From assembly GCA_032718865.1 (NCBI GenBank), contig JALUTQ010000038.1, forward strand, positions 930,001-994,000: a DNA stretch of 64,000 bases, given 5' to 3'. Shown in pieces: positions 30,970 through 41,911 of the stretch. The notes under the pieces are model-generated. The model was not told where the DNA came from and did no database searches. It saw nothing but the letters and a program-made list of their open reading frames with translations. The stretch comes from Tilletia caries. Its lineage: Eukaryota; Basidiomycota; Exobasidiomycetes; Tilletiales; Tilletiaceae. How positions within the stretch are numbered: the first letter of the stretch is position 1; each line of letters begins with the position of its first letter. A program made the translations under genes and the position numbers.

Positions 30970-33900
30970 TCAGGCAAACCGAGCTCGTTTCTTCGAAGGG
31001 CCGGGCTTCGAAGGGCTCGGCACGGGAGACTGTTGCTCCTCCTCCTTCAAGCTGCTGTTCTCCCGCTTCACGCCCGCAGAGGAGCGCCGAGCGACCGCAA
31101 CCGCAACCGCGCCAGGACTGTTGTTCTTGTTGCCCTTGCTCTTGCCCTTGTTCTTGCCGTTCTCACCCGTCCGACCCGGCTTGCGTCCCTGACTTTGATT
31201 TTGGTCCTGATGAGCTCGAGCAACCTCAATCGCGTCCCGAAGCTCGATCACAGCCCGGGCCTCGTTCGCGGGTCCATCCCCGATCCGGTTCGCGTTCGCG
31301 TTCGCGTTCCCGCTCGGCTGTGCACGCTCTGCTGGTAGAACACGAACTGCTGGTTGGGCAGAAGCTGCTTCGATCGCTGCGCGGTTCTGGATCCGCGCGT
31401 TGGCAAGGGACGCCGGCAGTGCCCGGGCGACCCGACGGCGGGCGGGTGCGACGACAGAATTCCGCACTCCTCCCGGCTCCTCCTCGTCTTCGTCGTCCGC
31501 TTCGAGCATCAGCTGGCCGGTGGTCGGGTGGTAGTGCGCAAAAGGATACATCGGATGAACAAGTCTGGTGAACGGTAGCCGTTGCGTTCCCTCCTCTTCG
31601 ACGTCTGGCTCCAACTCGACATACCGGGCCCGACTGAGGAAGTCCCTCATCGTCGGGTCGGACAGGATGTCGGTCTGTCGACCGCCGACGGAGGTAGAGA
31701 CGCCAGACATGTACGTCGTGATACTCCCATCGGCCTGTTGACGCTTGATCGTCTTCCGACGCGCCATGATCTCCTGCTCGAACGAGCCCCGCATGACGAG
31801 CGTCGTGACATGGACCTCCCTCTTCTGACCCAGCCGATGGAATCGCTTGATCGCCTGAAGTTCTTGATCAAGATTCCAGACCGGCTCGAGTAAGAGACAG
31901 TGCGAGGCACACTGGATGTTATGACCCCGGCCACCGGTCGTGAAATCCATGATCACCGCACGCACGATGGGCTTGTCACGGAACCGATCGAGCGCGGGGC
32001 CATGTTCGTCCTTGTGGACTTCAGGACAATGCATAGCGTACTCGATCTGCGCGACTTCGAACGCATTTGCCACCGCCAGGCGGATGTTGTGCATCGAGCT
32101 GAAGATGGCCACCTTCTCGTCCGCAGGAATCCTTCGCACATAGTTGATCACCCAGGAAAGCTTCGTCGAAGACGTGGCCTGCAGTTGCGTCTTCGCAACG
32201 GGAGGAGGCACATAGCGATCTGCCGTGATGCGCGCGTAGTCCACCGCCCGGTCGTTCCGCTTCTTCTTCGCCATTTTGTATCTCGGCATCACTGGCTTGT
32301 TGGGATCCGCAACTCCAGGCGAAGGATCGAACAATTCATCATAATCTTCTTCAGAGCCTGAGCCGTTGAATGCGGTGTTGATCATGGTATCGTAATAATG
32401 CCGGAGGCTTCGAAGCGTCGCCTCCGGTCCGAATCCTTGACCTGCATATTGGACCTCGTCCAACGCACGCCTCACTGAGATGATAGCCTCTGGGGTGAAG
32501 TTTTTGGGCAGTGCATCGTTCACCGGCTTTACGGCTGTCCACGAGGCAATAGATGGATCTGTGGCCGCACTGAAGTATCGAAGAGTACCCCCAGGACGAC
32601 CATTCTCATCGACCTCTGTGATCGCAAGACGCAGCTGACGGAATGCTGCTTCCTGCTCATCGATCTCCTTTTGCATCGGACGGTACAGCGCCTCCGGTCT
32701 CTTTAAGGCGTCCTCGACCAGCTCGGGTGTTTCCGGTGAGTGGAACCAAAACGTAGCCAACTTGATGCTGAGGGAGGAGACGTTGCACATCAGTCAAGGA
32801 ATGTCCCACGAACAGGTAGAATCGGACTTACTTCTCTATCACCTGGGCGCGATATTTTTCGTTGCCCTTCTCGTGGAAGCCCTTGGCACCAGACAAATTG
32901 TTGAGTGCGATGAGCGCTTGAATCGCATTGTACGTGACTCGTTCGGCTGAATTCATCCGGAGCTCCACGACTTGAGCATTGCACCGCGGCAGATTCACTT
33001 CTTCCTTCGCCTCGTTCCCGCTGCGCACGAAGATGCGAGCAAAGATTTTGCGGAGTCGTTGAACTGCACCTACGTCAGGAGCAACAATTTCGCTCTTGAT
33101 GTTGAGTGGCGCCATAACGTCTCGATTCCAGTCGCGTTGTGCCAGCCTCTTTCCGTCGTCGTCGTCCACCGCCGCGTGGTTGGATTTTGGCTGGAAGGTG
33201 GGGTGGAGGAAGAAATTCTCCATCAATCGGCCCACTCGCTCCAAATCCCTTGCTTCAGCTCCCGTCCACTTGTGCTGCGAAGAGCTGGATGACGGCAGGC
33301 CCATCCCGATGTCTTCATGTGCAGTACCGACGAGATTAGCTGTTGGTGTTCCGCTCACGAGCAGCCGAGATTGGCATTTCATGGCTTTGGCCATCGAGAC
33401 GAGATTGCTAGTCGTGCTGGCAAGGACGTGGCCCTCGTCGACGATGATGCGCCGGAATTGGCACTGCATCAACGGGGACACTGGAGCATCCTCCTCTTTG
33501 TTCTGCTTTCCAGAAGATATCGTTTTGAGATGCCGCAACACAAGTTTTAGTCAGGCTCGGAGCTAAGATGGAGACAGATCGACTGGAGAGCGTACTCGCC
33601 TGACATGTACATTTCTTACTCATTAGGGCACACTGACACTTTTGCCCGACCCCTCGATAACGCAGCATCAGTCCGCCACATCGTTTCCATTCTGCCTGGA
33701 GTCGACGGATGGTGAGCAGGATGATGTCGTACGTCGCAAGCTCAGCAGCTGGCGGTATCTCGCCCGTGTTTCCACGCAAGATCAGCACCCGCAGTCCTCG
33801 TTCACCGTCGCGCCTCACTTGATCTATATTGCCAGACCGGATCCCAAGCTCGTCCTCCTCCTCATCGTCATCACCGTTCCCGGTTGCACCTCCTACGTCG

Positions 33901-35444
33901 AGGAGGTCGTCATCATATCTGTTGTGGCTCTTGCGCGACTCTTTGCCCAAGATAGTGATTTCCGGGGGGACGGCAAGGTGTTCCTCCAGCTGGTCTGTCC
34001 ACTGCCTGAGCAACTCGATCGGGACACATACCACATTTGCATACGACCGGAAGATCCGGAGCGGTTGGACTTGTTGCATGGCCACGCGAGGGGCGCGATG
34101 ATTCGCACGAGGGCGGTGCAAGGGCCGGGGACGACAAAGAAAGGAAAACGGCGGTGGTGCCTCCTGAACCTCATCGTCGCTGTCGCTCTCATTATCAGGC
34201 GTCTCATCGATGACTTCGCCCGGAGGATCCAACATGGCACGTTGCTTGCGAGTGGACAGGATGAGCGCGATGCATTCCAGCGTCTTGCCCAGGCCCATAT
34301 GTTCGCTCAGGATGGATCCTGAACAATCAGGGAGCGCCCGTCGCCGACGCGAGATCGTGAAGTTGGAGCCGTCCACATAGAATCTGGCGCCGTTCAGGGA
34401 TGTACACTCGATGAGGCGCGGATCACAGATGGGGTCCACGCCAGCATTGAGCTCCCTAACGAGCAGCTGTGCGACTGTGTGCCGCTGGTAGTTGAACATT
34501 TTGGTCCGAATGCCTGGCGGGGCGTCGTCGCGAACGAGAGACTTGACCAGTGTTTGCCAACGTTCCGAAACATTTCGCCAGGGCTCTCGAGGAGGGGAGG
34601 GGATTGCATTGTAGAGCTCGCGCAACGTAAACTTGGCGTCCGCGTCGGAGTCATGGAGCAGCCAGCGCGGGGCGGCTTGTACAGCTGCTGCCATCGAGAA
34701 GCCCTGCTTCTTGCTTGCCGCATCGTCGGTTCTGAGAGCATAGAGGAGGTCCTTCCGATTTTGAATCGCATCCTTCGTTTCGCTCCTTGCTAATGCTCGT
34801 CTCGAAGCAAGGGACACCTGGCCTGACTCCCGCTTGACAGCTAGCCGCGCTACCGCCTCTCCGTCTTCTTCTGCGTAGATCGAGACCCGAATGACCAACA
34901 GGTACCGCGTTGTCCGCTGCGCCGTCTCCGACTCCTCCTCCATCGTCCACTCCGCTTCAGCTTTTCCTTGCGCAATCAACACGAACAGCGCCCACAAGGC
35001 AGCAGTTCCATTGCCGGCCGAGCGCTTGAGCGGGATGGGAGCAACGTCGTTGTCATCGTCATGTCGCCTCCGTATGGTCCGCCAGGGAAGAGTTATCTGC
35101 TCGTCCGCAAGATCCACGTCGAACGTGCGCCAGACAGTGCTGCTATCGGAGCGGCTCAGGAAAGCGAGCAAGCGTGGTTGGTCGCGCGAGGCCTCCACGG
35201 CGCTGGTTCGTTTGCGTTCCCCAGCGAGCTCGAGGACAAGAGCGCCGGCCGCGAGTGCTGTTGGCGTCAGAGCAGATCCAAAACGCGGAGGTCCATCGAG
35301 CATCTCGAAGCCGTCCTCTTCCATGTCAGAAGGGCGGCGCGCTGGATGACCGTGGCTCCATGGAGGTCGGACCAAGCGTTCCCTCTCGAGCGAGCATCTC
35401 GACATTCGAGCCAGCTTCAGACGCAAATTACCTTCGAAAATCAT
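30970..35444 (-). CDS. SNF2-family ATPase without a visible RING domain
   Basis: Three exons (35444-33620, 33495-32832, 32767-30970) encode about 1428 residues. Helicase motifs are complete. Motif I is EHMGLGKTLECIALI. Motif II is a DEGH variant (RRIIVDEGHVL). LLVSGTPTANLVG is motif III. The C-terminal lobe shows KVAIFSSMH, VIMDFTTGGRGHNIQCA and IKRFHRLGQKREVHV. Partial similarity is to Rad5/SHPRH-type proteins, yet no RING Cys/His cluster is seen between the lobes, so ubiquitin ligase activity is not supported. The tail is basic and ends in PSKKRARFA, a probable nuclear signal. The first intron could use other splice sites. ATG 35324 (MEEDGFEML) is an alternative start. Confidence 0.8.
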
Positions 35445-35501
35445 TAATCATTAATCATTAAAAAAAAAGTAAACAAAACGGCTATGAGGCATCCCCAACT
35501 C

Positions 35502-38500
35502 TCAGTGGAGTAATGATCCCCGTCTAGAAGCTCGCGGCGTGGGATCGCTGGAGCCGGCTGCAGCCTGGAACTGAGCCTCGAACGCACTGGTGCTCCCACC
35601 CAGCACACCGAACAAATCTTGTGTGATCTCTCCGAGCTGGACGGCGAAGAAATCCGAAGAAGACGGTCAGCAATCTCCACCAGACATGGGGCAAGCATGA
35701 CTTCCTGGAATAACTCACGTGTAGCAGCTGATCGATGACATCTACGATGGGATGTTTAAGAAATGAAGATTGTCAATGGAGTTCAGTTTCGAATCGGTCC
35801 GGAAAGTATCAAGCCGCAACTCACCCTTCATCGCCAGCACATAGGAGAAGTAAAGAAGGTATTCGCTCGAACCACGAATCGAACGCCTCTGGACGACTGG
35901 CAGCTCGCGAATGCGCGCAATCAGGGCCTCTCGACTGCTCTTTACCGGTGGCATGTACGGCGGCATAGGCGTCTTGAGGTGGAACGCCGACCCGAGCATC
36001 CAAAAGAATAGCAAAACGTTACCGACCTGTGTGTAAAAGTTGTGAACATGGCGGTCAGTCTACAAAGCTCCCATCTCGTCGGGCGGAAACAGAACGGAGA
36101 ATTCGCTCACCATCTCTCTCCGTTGCGCATCAACTGGGATGACAAAGTCGCGGCGCACGTCCTTATGCCAGGCATCTCGCGTTGTCACGCAACGCATGCT
36201 GTGCAGCTTGTCCAAGATAGCTTGGCAGCATCCGAGAAGGGACTTGTACGTCGAGACTGGGAAAGGACCTGAAATATAGCAAAGGAAGTGAGCACAGAAA
36301 TTTTCACTCCAAACAGACCTGACTCTCATCGACGCGCGTACCTTTAAGTCGTGGCTCGTGCCGTGTTTGCGCCAGTAAGCCCTCGAGCTTGATGATGGAC
36401 AGCTGCAGATGCAGCTCCCTGTGAGGAAAGCATTTGAGTCAACCTTTCCCGAAAGCATCGATGGAGACCTGATAGAAGGTGGGCCACTTACATCGCTTGA
36501 AAGTCCGCGCCGATTCGATCCCGCTTGCTCGAGCGTAGCAGCGGCTGAGCTTCCGGGTCTGCAGCTAGAATATCTTCGTCCTCCTCAAAGGCTCCGTCCT
36601 CTTCCTGCGACGAGTACGTGAGCACCAGACGCTGGTACAGCCAGGCGAGCTTGAATAGAAGGCTGCAGGAAAGCAACATGAAAATAGTACAGGAGGAATC
36701 TGTTCAGTCACTTCGGACCTTTGCGAGACGAGAGCGCTGATCAAACTTACTCTGAGACGCCAAGTCCGAGCTCACGACGAGCCTCGAAAGGCCAGATCAT
36801 AAGGTTGAGCAGAGTCGCCCACACAACACCGATGACGACAGCCACGGTCCGATGGAAGGCGACCTGCTCAATCTCGACGCCCACGATGCGAAGATTGTAA
36901 GCATATACTGTGGAGATAGAAGAGTGACATGTCAGCTAAACATTGAGATATGCAAGGACTCCATTATCCATGTACGTACGAGCGGTAAGGTTGTAGGTGA
37001 GCAGGACGAATCGTGCACTGGAAGCAAACTGAGGCTTGGCCACGATGTACCGGAAGCAAGGCAGGGAGAATATCGCGCCGATAACTGAAGAGTCCCCATA
37101 AGCGGTTACTTGTAAGCGACAACAAATTTGCATTCGTGTGTTTGCTTGCAGGCCGGTGGCAGGACTCACTCGGAAGTACGGTGCTGTTATCCGGAAAGAG
37201 CGTGTACGCTCCGCATGCCACCAAAGCTCCAACGATGGTACCTGTGATGGAGATGCCCCATCAGTACCACGCCATCGACGGCCATGAAAGGAAAGCTCGA
37301 CTCACCAATGACCCGATGTAAGCTATTCTCAGGGTGAAGGAATGACAGCTTGAGTCAGTAACAGAACTCTTTGACGAACCAAGTAGATCCCTCAAGAGTC
37401 AACGCACCTCATCTGATTGCTCTGCCCAACGGTTGGCGAGAGTACCACCATGAAACTGACAAGAGCCCATTGACCCTGATACTCCGTGAAAATCGGGCGA
37501 GTCGCAGAAATAAAAGCAGGGGCAGCGAGCGCGGCAGCTCCCAGTCCCGTCTTGATGGCAAACTTGGTGTCCGGCTGTTCCATATCCGTGACACAGTAAA
37601 TTGAAGACTCAGCTCTGGAGCTCTATGTAGCGACGAGGAGTGCCAGGAAAACGTACCTTGCGTAGCAGCTCGCCGATGGTCCAGACGACTTTCTGGACCT
37701 TCTGGCGGAACGTCTGTGCTTTTGGTGTTTGGGTAGTGTTAACCTGGTGACGACGCGAGGAAGGAAAGATCGGACCCGTCCTGGGCTTCGCTGCCCAGGA
37801 TCCTTGGCGGACTGCATCGCAAGAATGTCAAGGCGGCGTTAATCAGTACGAATACCTCGTAGAATTCGATCTCGAACGAGCACTCACACAGCCGCTGAAG
37901 GAACGAAGCAAACCGTCCATGCTTGCTACTTCCCTTCCCCGCAGCCTCCTCAGGCACCGTCTCAAACTTCCAAAACTTCCACCACCCCATCCTCCGATTC
38001 CTCGCAATCCGTTCCTCCTCCGCCCGAATCGCAGACAACTCTCGCAGCAAGACGGAGGTCTCCTTCGCGAACTCCTCCAGGTTGAACACAAAGAAGAACA
38101 CGAGAAATACTTCCTCGTCCGGGTTGATGTCGGCGGCTCCGTACCGCGCGGCAGCCTGGTTGATATGGGCTGAGAGAATTGAGTCCGCTGAATCACCGTT
38201 GCCGCCATTGCCACTATGGCCGTTCCCATTCTGACTCTGTGAGTTGCGTTGGGACACGGTCGCTAGCATCTTCGAACGTCGCTTCGCCTCGTCCGCGGCC
38301 CCTTGAGGCGGTTCAAGGGTGTACATGCGCTTGATGGAAACGGTCTGCTCGGTCTGGAAGCGGACGAGAGCCGCAGCGAGATTTTCAATGAGGTGAGAAA
38401 AATCCCCCGATCCGAGACTGATGGTCGACGGTCTGCGGTCGTTCATGCGGGATGCCAGGGTTGGTTGAGCCGATAATGTAAAGGTACCCCTTGCACGACG

Positions 38501-41311
38501 CAACGTGCGTGTGCATGTGAACTGGGATTTCATTTCAAGATGGCACGTCAGATTTGGGATCCCAACGAAGTGCCTTCGAGAAATCGCTCGTTTGAGAATC
38601 TCAAACACTCACCACAAGACTGCGCATGTGAGGACCAATATTGGCAGCAAAGTGCTCAAAGGAAGATGCGCGGGCCTGAAGCGTGTCCAATCCCCGCTTC
38701 CGTCGCTGATACGAGCTATCCTCGGACCCGGGCTGCTTGACAGGATCGGCAAAAGGGTCTTCATCCTCACCCAGTTCGTTGGTCATCTCGTTTCTGCGAC
38801 GATCCATCATAATCTGATGTTGTAGGCCACAGCTACTTCGGAGACTGTGGGGGATGCAATCTGGTTCATGGTCAGCAAGTGCAATCTATCCAGTGCGGAG
38901 TGAGGTTGTCGCTGGACTGACCCGGTCAGATGTTGAGCGAGACGATTCATGGATTCGACCGCTTTGACATAACGATCGCTGACATGTCGCATCCTTGCAT
39001 CCACGAAAGCCTCCATCTTCGCCTCTTGAAGATTTTTCCGCAACTGTTCGACAATAGGCCCAAGACAATCGTTAGCTACCGTAGGCTAGAAGAGTCCTCC
39101 CATCCTTTATCATACGCACGCTGATGAAAGAAGCATGATGACTGTCAATGGCACGCTTGATCCGCTCCGAGTTGTAGTGGAATTGCGAAGGGTCGTCCAG
39201 CAGGAATGTCTTTGTAAGTACCTTGAGCAAGGTCGAGAAGCCGCTCAAGTTCCGAACGATGTCCTCTCTGCACGTAGATGATTTAGCGAGTGAACGGTCA
39301 GACGTAGTCCGTCTTCCCAATTCAAAGCAGAGCGACTCACTGAAGGTTTGTGCAGGCACTTTGCGGCCAGATCAGGAAACAGATCACGTTGGAGACAAGA
39401 ATTCCAGTCACTACGACAATCGAAACCTGGAGGTATCACATGCCAGTCTTTTTAGCTTGAGCCTTTGGGGAAAGCGAGAGAGGCACTCAACCCAGCTCAC
39501 CTGCCATATCTTGTCCGCAGAGAACACTCCGAGATGAGCGGAGCCCTCTTTGGCAATTCTGGTCGCGGGAAAGGGCTCAGCCAAAAAAACCAGGCAAGTT
39601 GTTGAGCATGGAGGAAGCGTATCTCACTCACACAGTAAAAACAATGACACCAATCATAGAGCAAGCCACGTTGAACGTCGGCTTGGCGATCGTGACCTTC
39701 GAATATCCGACCAAGGCCATACCCACCCCGAGGAAGAGGAGCACGCTGATGATGTTTGAGAAGATGGGATGGCCTGCGTCGTGTAGCCAGACCGCCACTG
39801 CCATGGAGCTCAGCCCGAGAGCGACGGAGTATACGAAGGCCAGGAAGGCAAACATGTCGGCCTCTAGCATGGCACCCAGTGTCTTTGCCGGATGAAAGTA
39901 GACGGCGATGGTGGCGATCATGTGCAGGTTGGACTGCAAAGGGTCCCAAAGAACTTCCGTCAGTACCGAGCGGAAAAGGCCATCGTCCAGATCGCCATGC
40001 ACTCACAAATGGTACTTTGATATCTGGATCATGATTCGGGAGGAGACTGGCTGTCCAGTCCGAAAGGATCTTGGAGAATGTGAACAGCTCGCTGATGTAG
40101 TACGCAATGGCGCATTTCACTGTTCGAAAGGAACTTCAGCAACACTCGTCAAAGCCACTCTCCTTGCCATTCATGAACTCACAAATTCCCTTCTGGTCGA
40201 TACTCAGAATCTCGCCAGCGAAGAGGTTCTTCAGCCTGGTCTCCGCCTTCTTCCTCAAGCTCGACTGTCTGTATTTCTGAAGCCGGGCCTGAGCCATGCG
40301 ATACGCATTTTCCTCGTCCTCCTCCTCGGAATCGTCATCGAGAAGATCATCGCCATCGGCATACTCGAGCGGATCGGCATCATCGGGAATACAGTCTGTG
40401 TCTGGGTTCAGCATGCTGTCTGGCTCTGCAGAGAATGACTGGCGATGGATGTTGGGCGGAGGCGAAGTGAAGCGAGAGCCTCTGTTGGACGGGGAGGTGG
40501 CACGGGGAGTGGCCGGAGACTCGTCCTCTTCCTGGTGTGTCGCCCATGAAGCAGAGAGCATCGAAGACGCTGAGGATCGGATAGTCGAATTGCGAGTTGA
40601 CCTTCGTGTGCGGGAGAAAGGTCGCATGGGATTCTGTCTTTCGGTCCGGGGAGTGGAAGCTGCAGACGGCTGGGCGTCCGAAATGCCAGATGACTGCGGA
40701 TGATGAGAGGCGAAAAAGGGCGAGGTAGTGTGTTCATGTCGAGGTGTGGGGCTTTGCGGACCTTCGAAGAGATGGGCAAGACTTTGCCAATTGTCGGTAT
40801 ATGTGCCTGAGAGCGGGCGCAGGGTACCGGACATGCCCTCGTCATCAATGCCGCTGTGTCGGTTCGCATCCCTGGAGCTGGAGCCTCCGGGTCTCCGTCT
40901 GAGTGCGTTGGCAGCTGTTACAGAGGAGCTCACGGCTCTCCAGAGCTTGCTCTTTGACTGCGACTGCGGGTTATTCAGCGAGGACGAGGTCGCATTGGCT
41001 TGTCCGCCGATGGTGCTGTATCTGAGGTCCTGGGCCGAAACTGAGCGAGAGTTGGACCTGGCTGGAGAGTCGTCGAAAGAGCCGTAGCCGGTGCTTGGAG
41101 AGTGCTCAACTTGGGTGCGCCCTGCTGTACGAAGGCTGGCGGAGGCCCGAGTGTTGCTGCTGTGGAAGCCTGGGGACTGCGAAGGGTCCAGAGGGCCGAC
41201 CGGCTCAGGACGTTGAACGTCATCTTCATTACGCGAGGTCGCCGCCACTGTCGCCGCCGTCGCCGCCGCCGCGGGGGTCTGTGTATCTGCGTTCGCAGAG
41301 GGTTCCGACAT
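35502..41311 (-). CDS. Bre4/ArAE-type multispan membrane protein (DUF2421, FUSC-like)
   Basis: Twenty-one exons from 41311 to 35502 join in frame to 1432 residues; starts include 40119, 39933, 39558, 39426, 39267, 39075, 38844, 38521, 37811, 37574, 37322, 37241, 37084, 36907, 36662, 36418, 36268, 36026, 35741 and 35636. Exon 12 (37322-37306) is 17 nt. Residues 1-370 are disordered. The first membrane block begins LKCAIAYYISELFTF, then HMIATIAVYFHPAKTLGAMLEA, characteristic of the ArAE N-terminal domain. The second includes KFAIKTGLGAAALAAPAF, WALVSFMVVLSPTVGQSN and RVIGTIVGALVACGAYTLF as in FUSC proteins, followed by a DUF2421-like cytosolic tail. S. pombe Bre4 affects brefeldin A sensitivity. 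The transported substrate is unknown. Confidence 0.88.
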
Positions 41312-41911
41312 TCCTCCTGTACGATGCGAATAAATGCGAATGGGATGAGAATCGAGTGAGGGTGGGGAAGAAGTGGTGGAAGCCAGGCAAGGGGCCCGCT
41401 TCGAAAGTACACGCTCACGCCCAACCGGCAACCTCATCTGGATTAAACGCTCCGAGCGCTGCCCGATGCTATCTTATCTTATCAGAAAACCAGCGAAAAC
41501 GCATCGCTCGAAGAAAGAAGAAACTGAGTACTCTTGGACCTTGGCCTTGCATACGAGTTGCTTACCTCCTGAGATCTTACCACCACCTTCGAATCCTCCT
41601 CAACATCGAGGTTACTGTTAGCCAGTCAGCAGCACGCTCTCTGCATTCGCGCCCGCTTCTGCTGAACAACACCTTCAACCCTGTGGTGGCCGTAAACTTC
41701 AGGCTCTCACCCAAAAAAGCCCTGACCCGCCTGGACCGAGAACCCCTCTCCCATGCTCGCCGCCACCAACCTGCGCGCCTTTTCTTCCGTTACTTCTTCT
41801 CAATAAGATAAGCTTGGGATCATCGTCAGATCCCTTCCCCTTCGTCTTTGTCTCTTTCCATACAGGCCGGACTAAATTCGACCCACTCCTTCGACTCTTC
41901 AGCTTAGCATC
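41312..41911. other. Bre4-like/NHA1 divergent promoter
   Basis: A 600-bp shared promoter. It contains the 23-bp GATA element (41461-41483) and a further GATAAG at about 41808-41813. CT-rich leader sequence precedes the antiporter start. No gene is seen. Confidence 0.6.
41461..41483 (-). promoter_or_regulatory. 23-bp element with two GATAAG motifs, copy 1
   Basis: On the minus strand it reads GATAAGATAAGATAGCATCG plus GGC, 150-172 bp before the Bre4-like start codon. An identical copy lies before the purine nucleoside phosphorylase gene. GATAAG is the core site of fungal GATA factors. Confidence 0.6.

Noticed and set aside
37714..37743. Short intron in the Bre4-like gene
   Set aside because: It would be only 30 nt; the sequence is in frame without a stop and reads as coding, so I kept it as exon.
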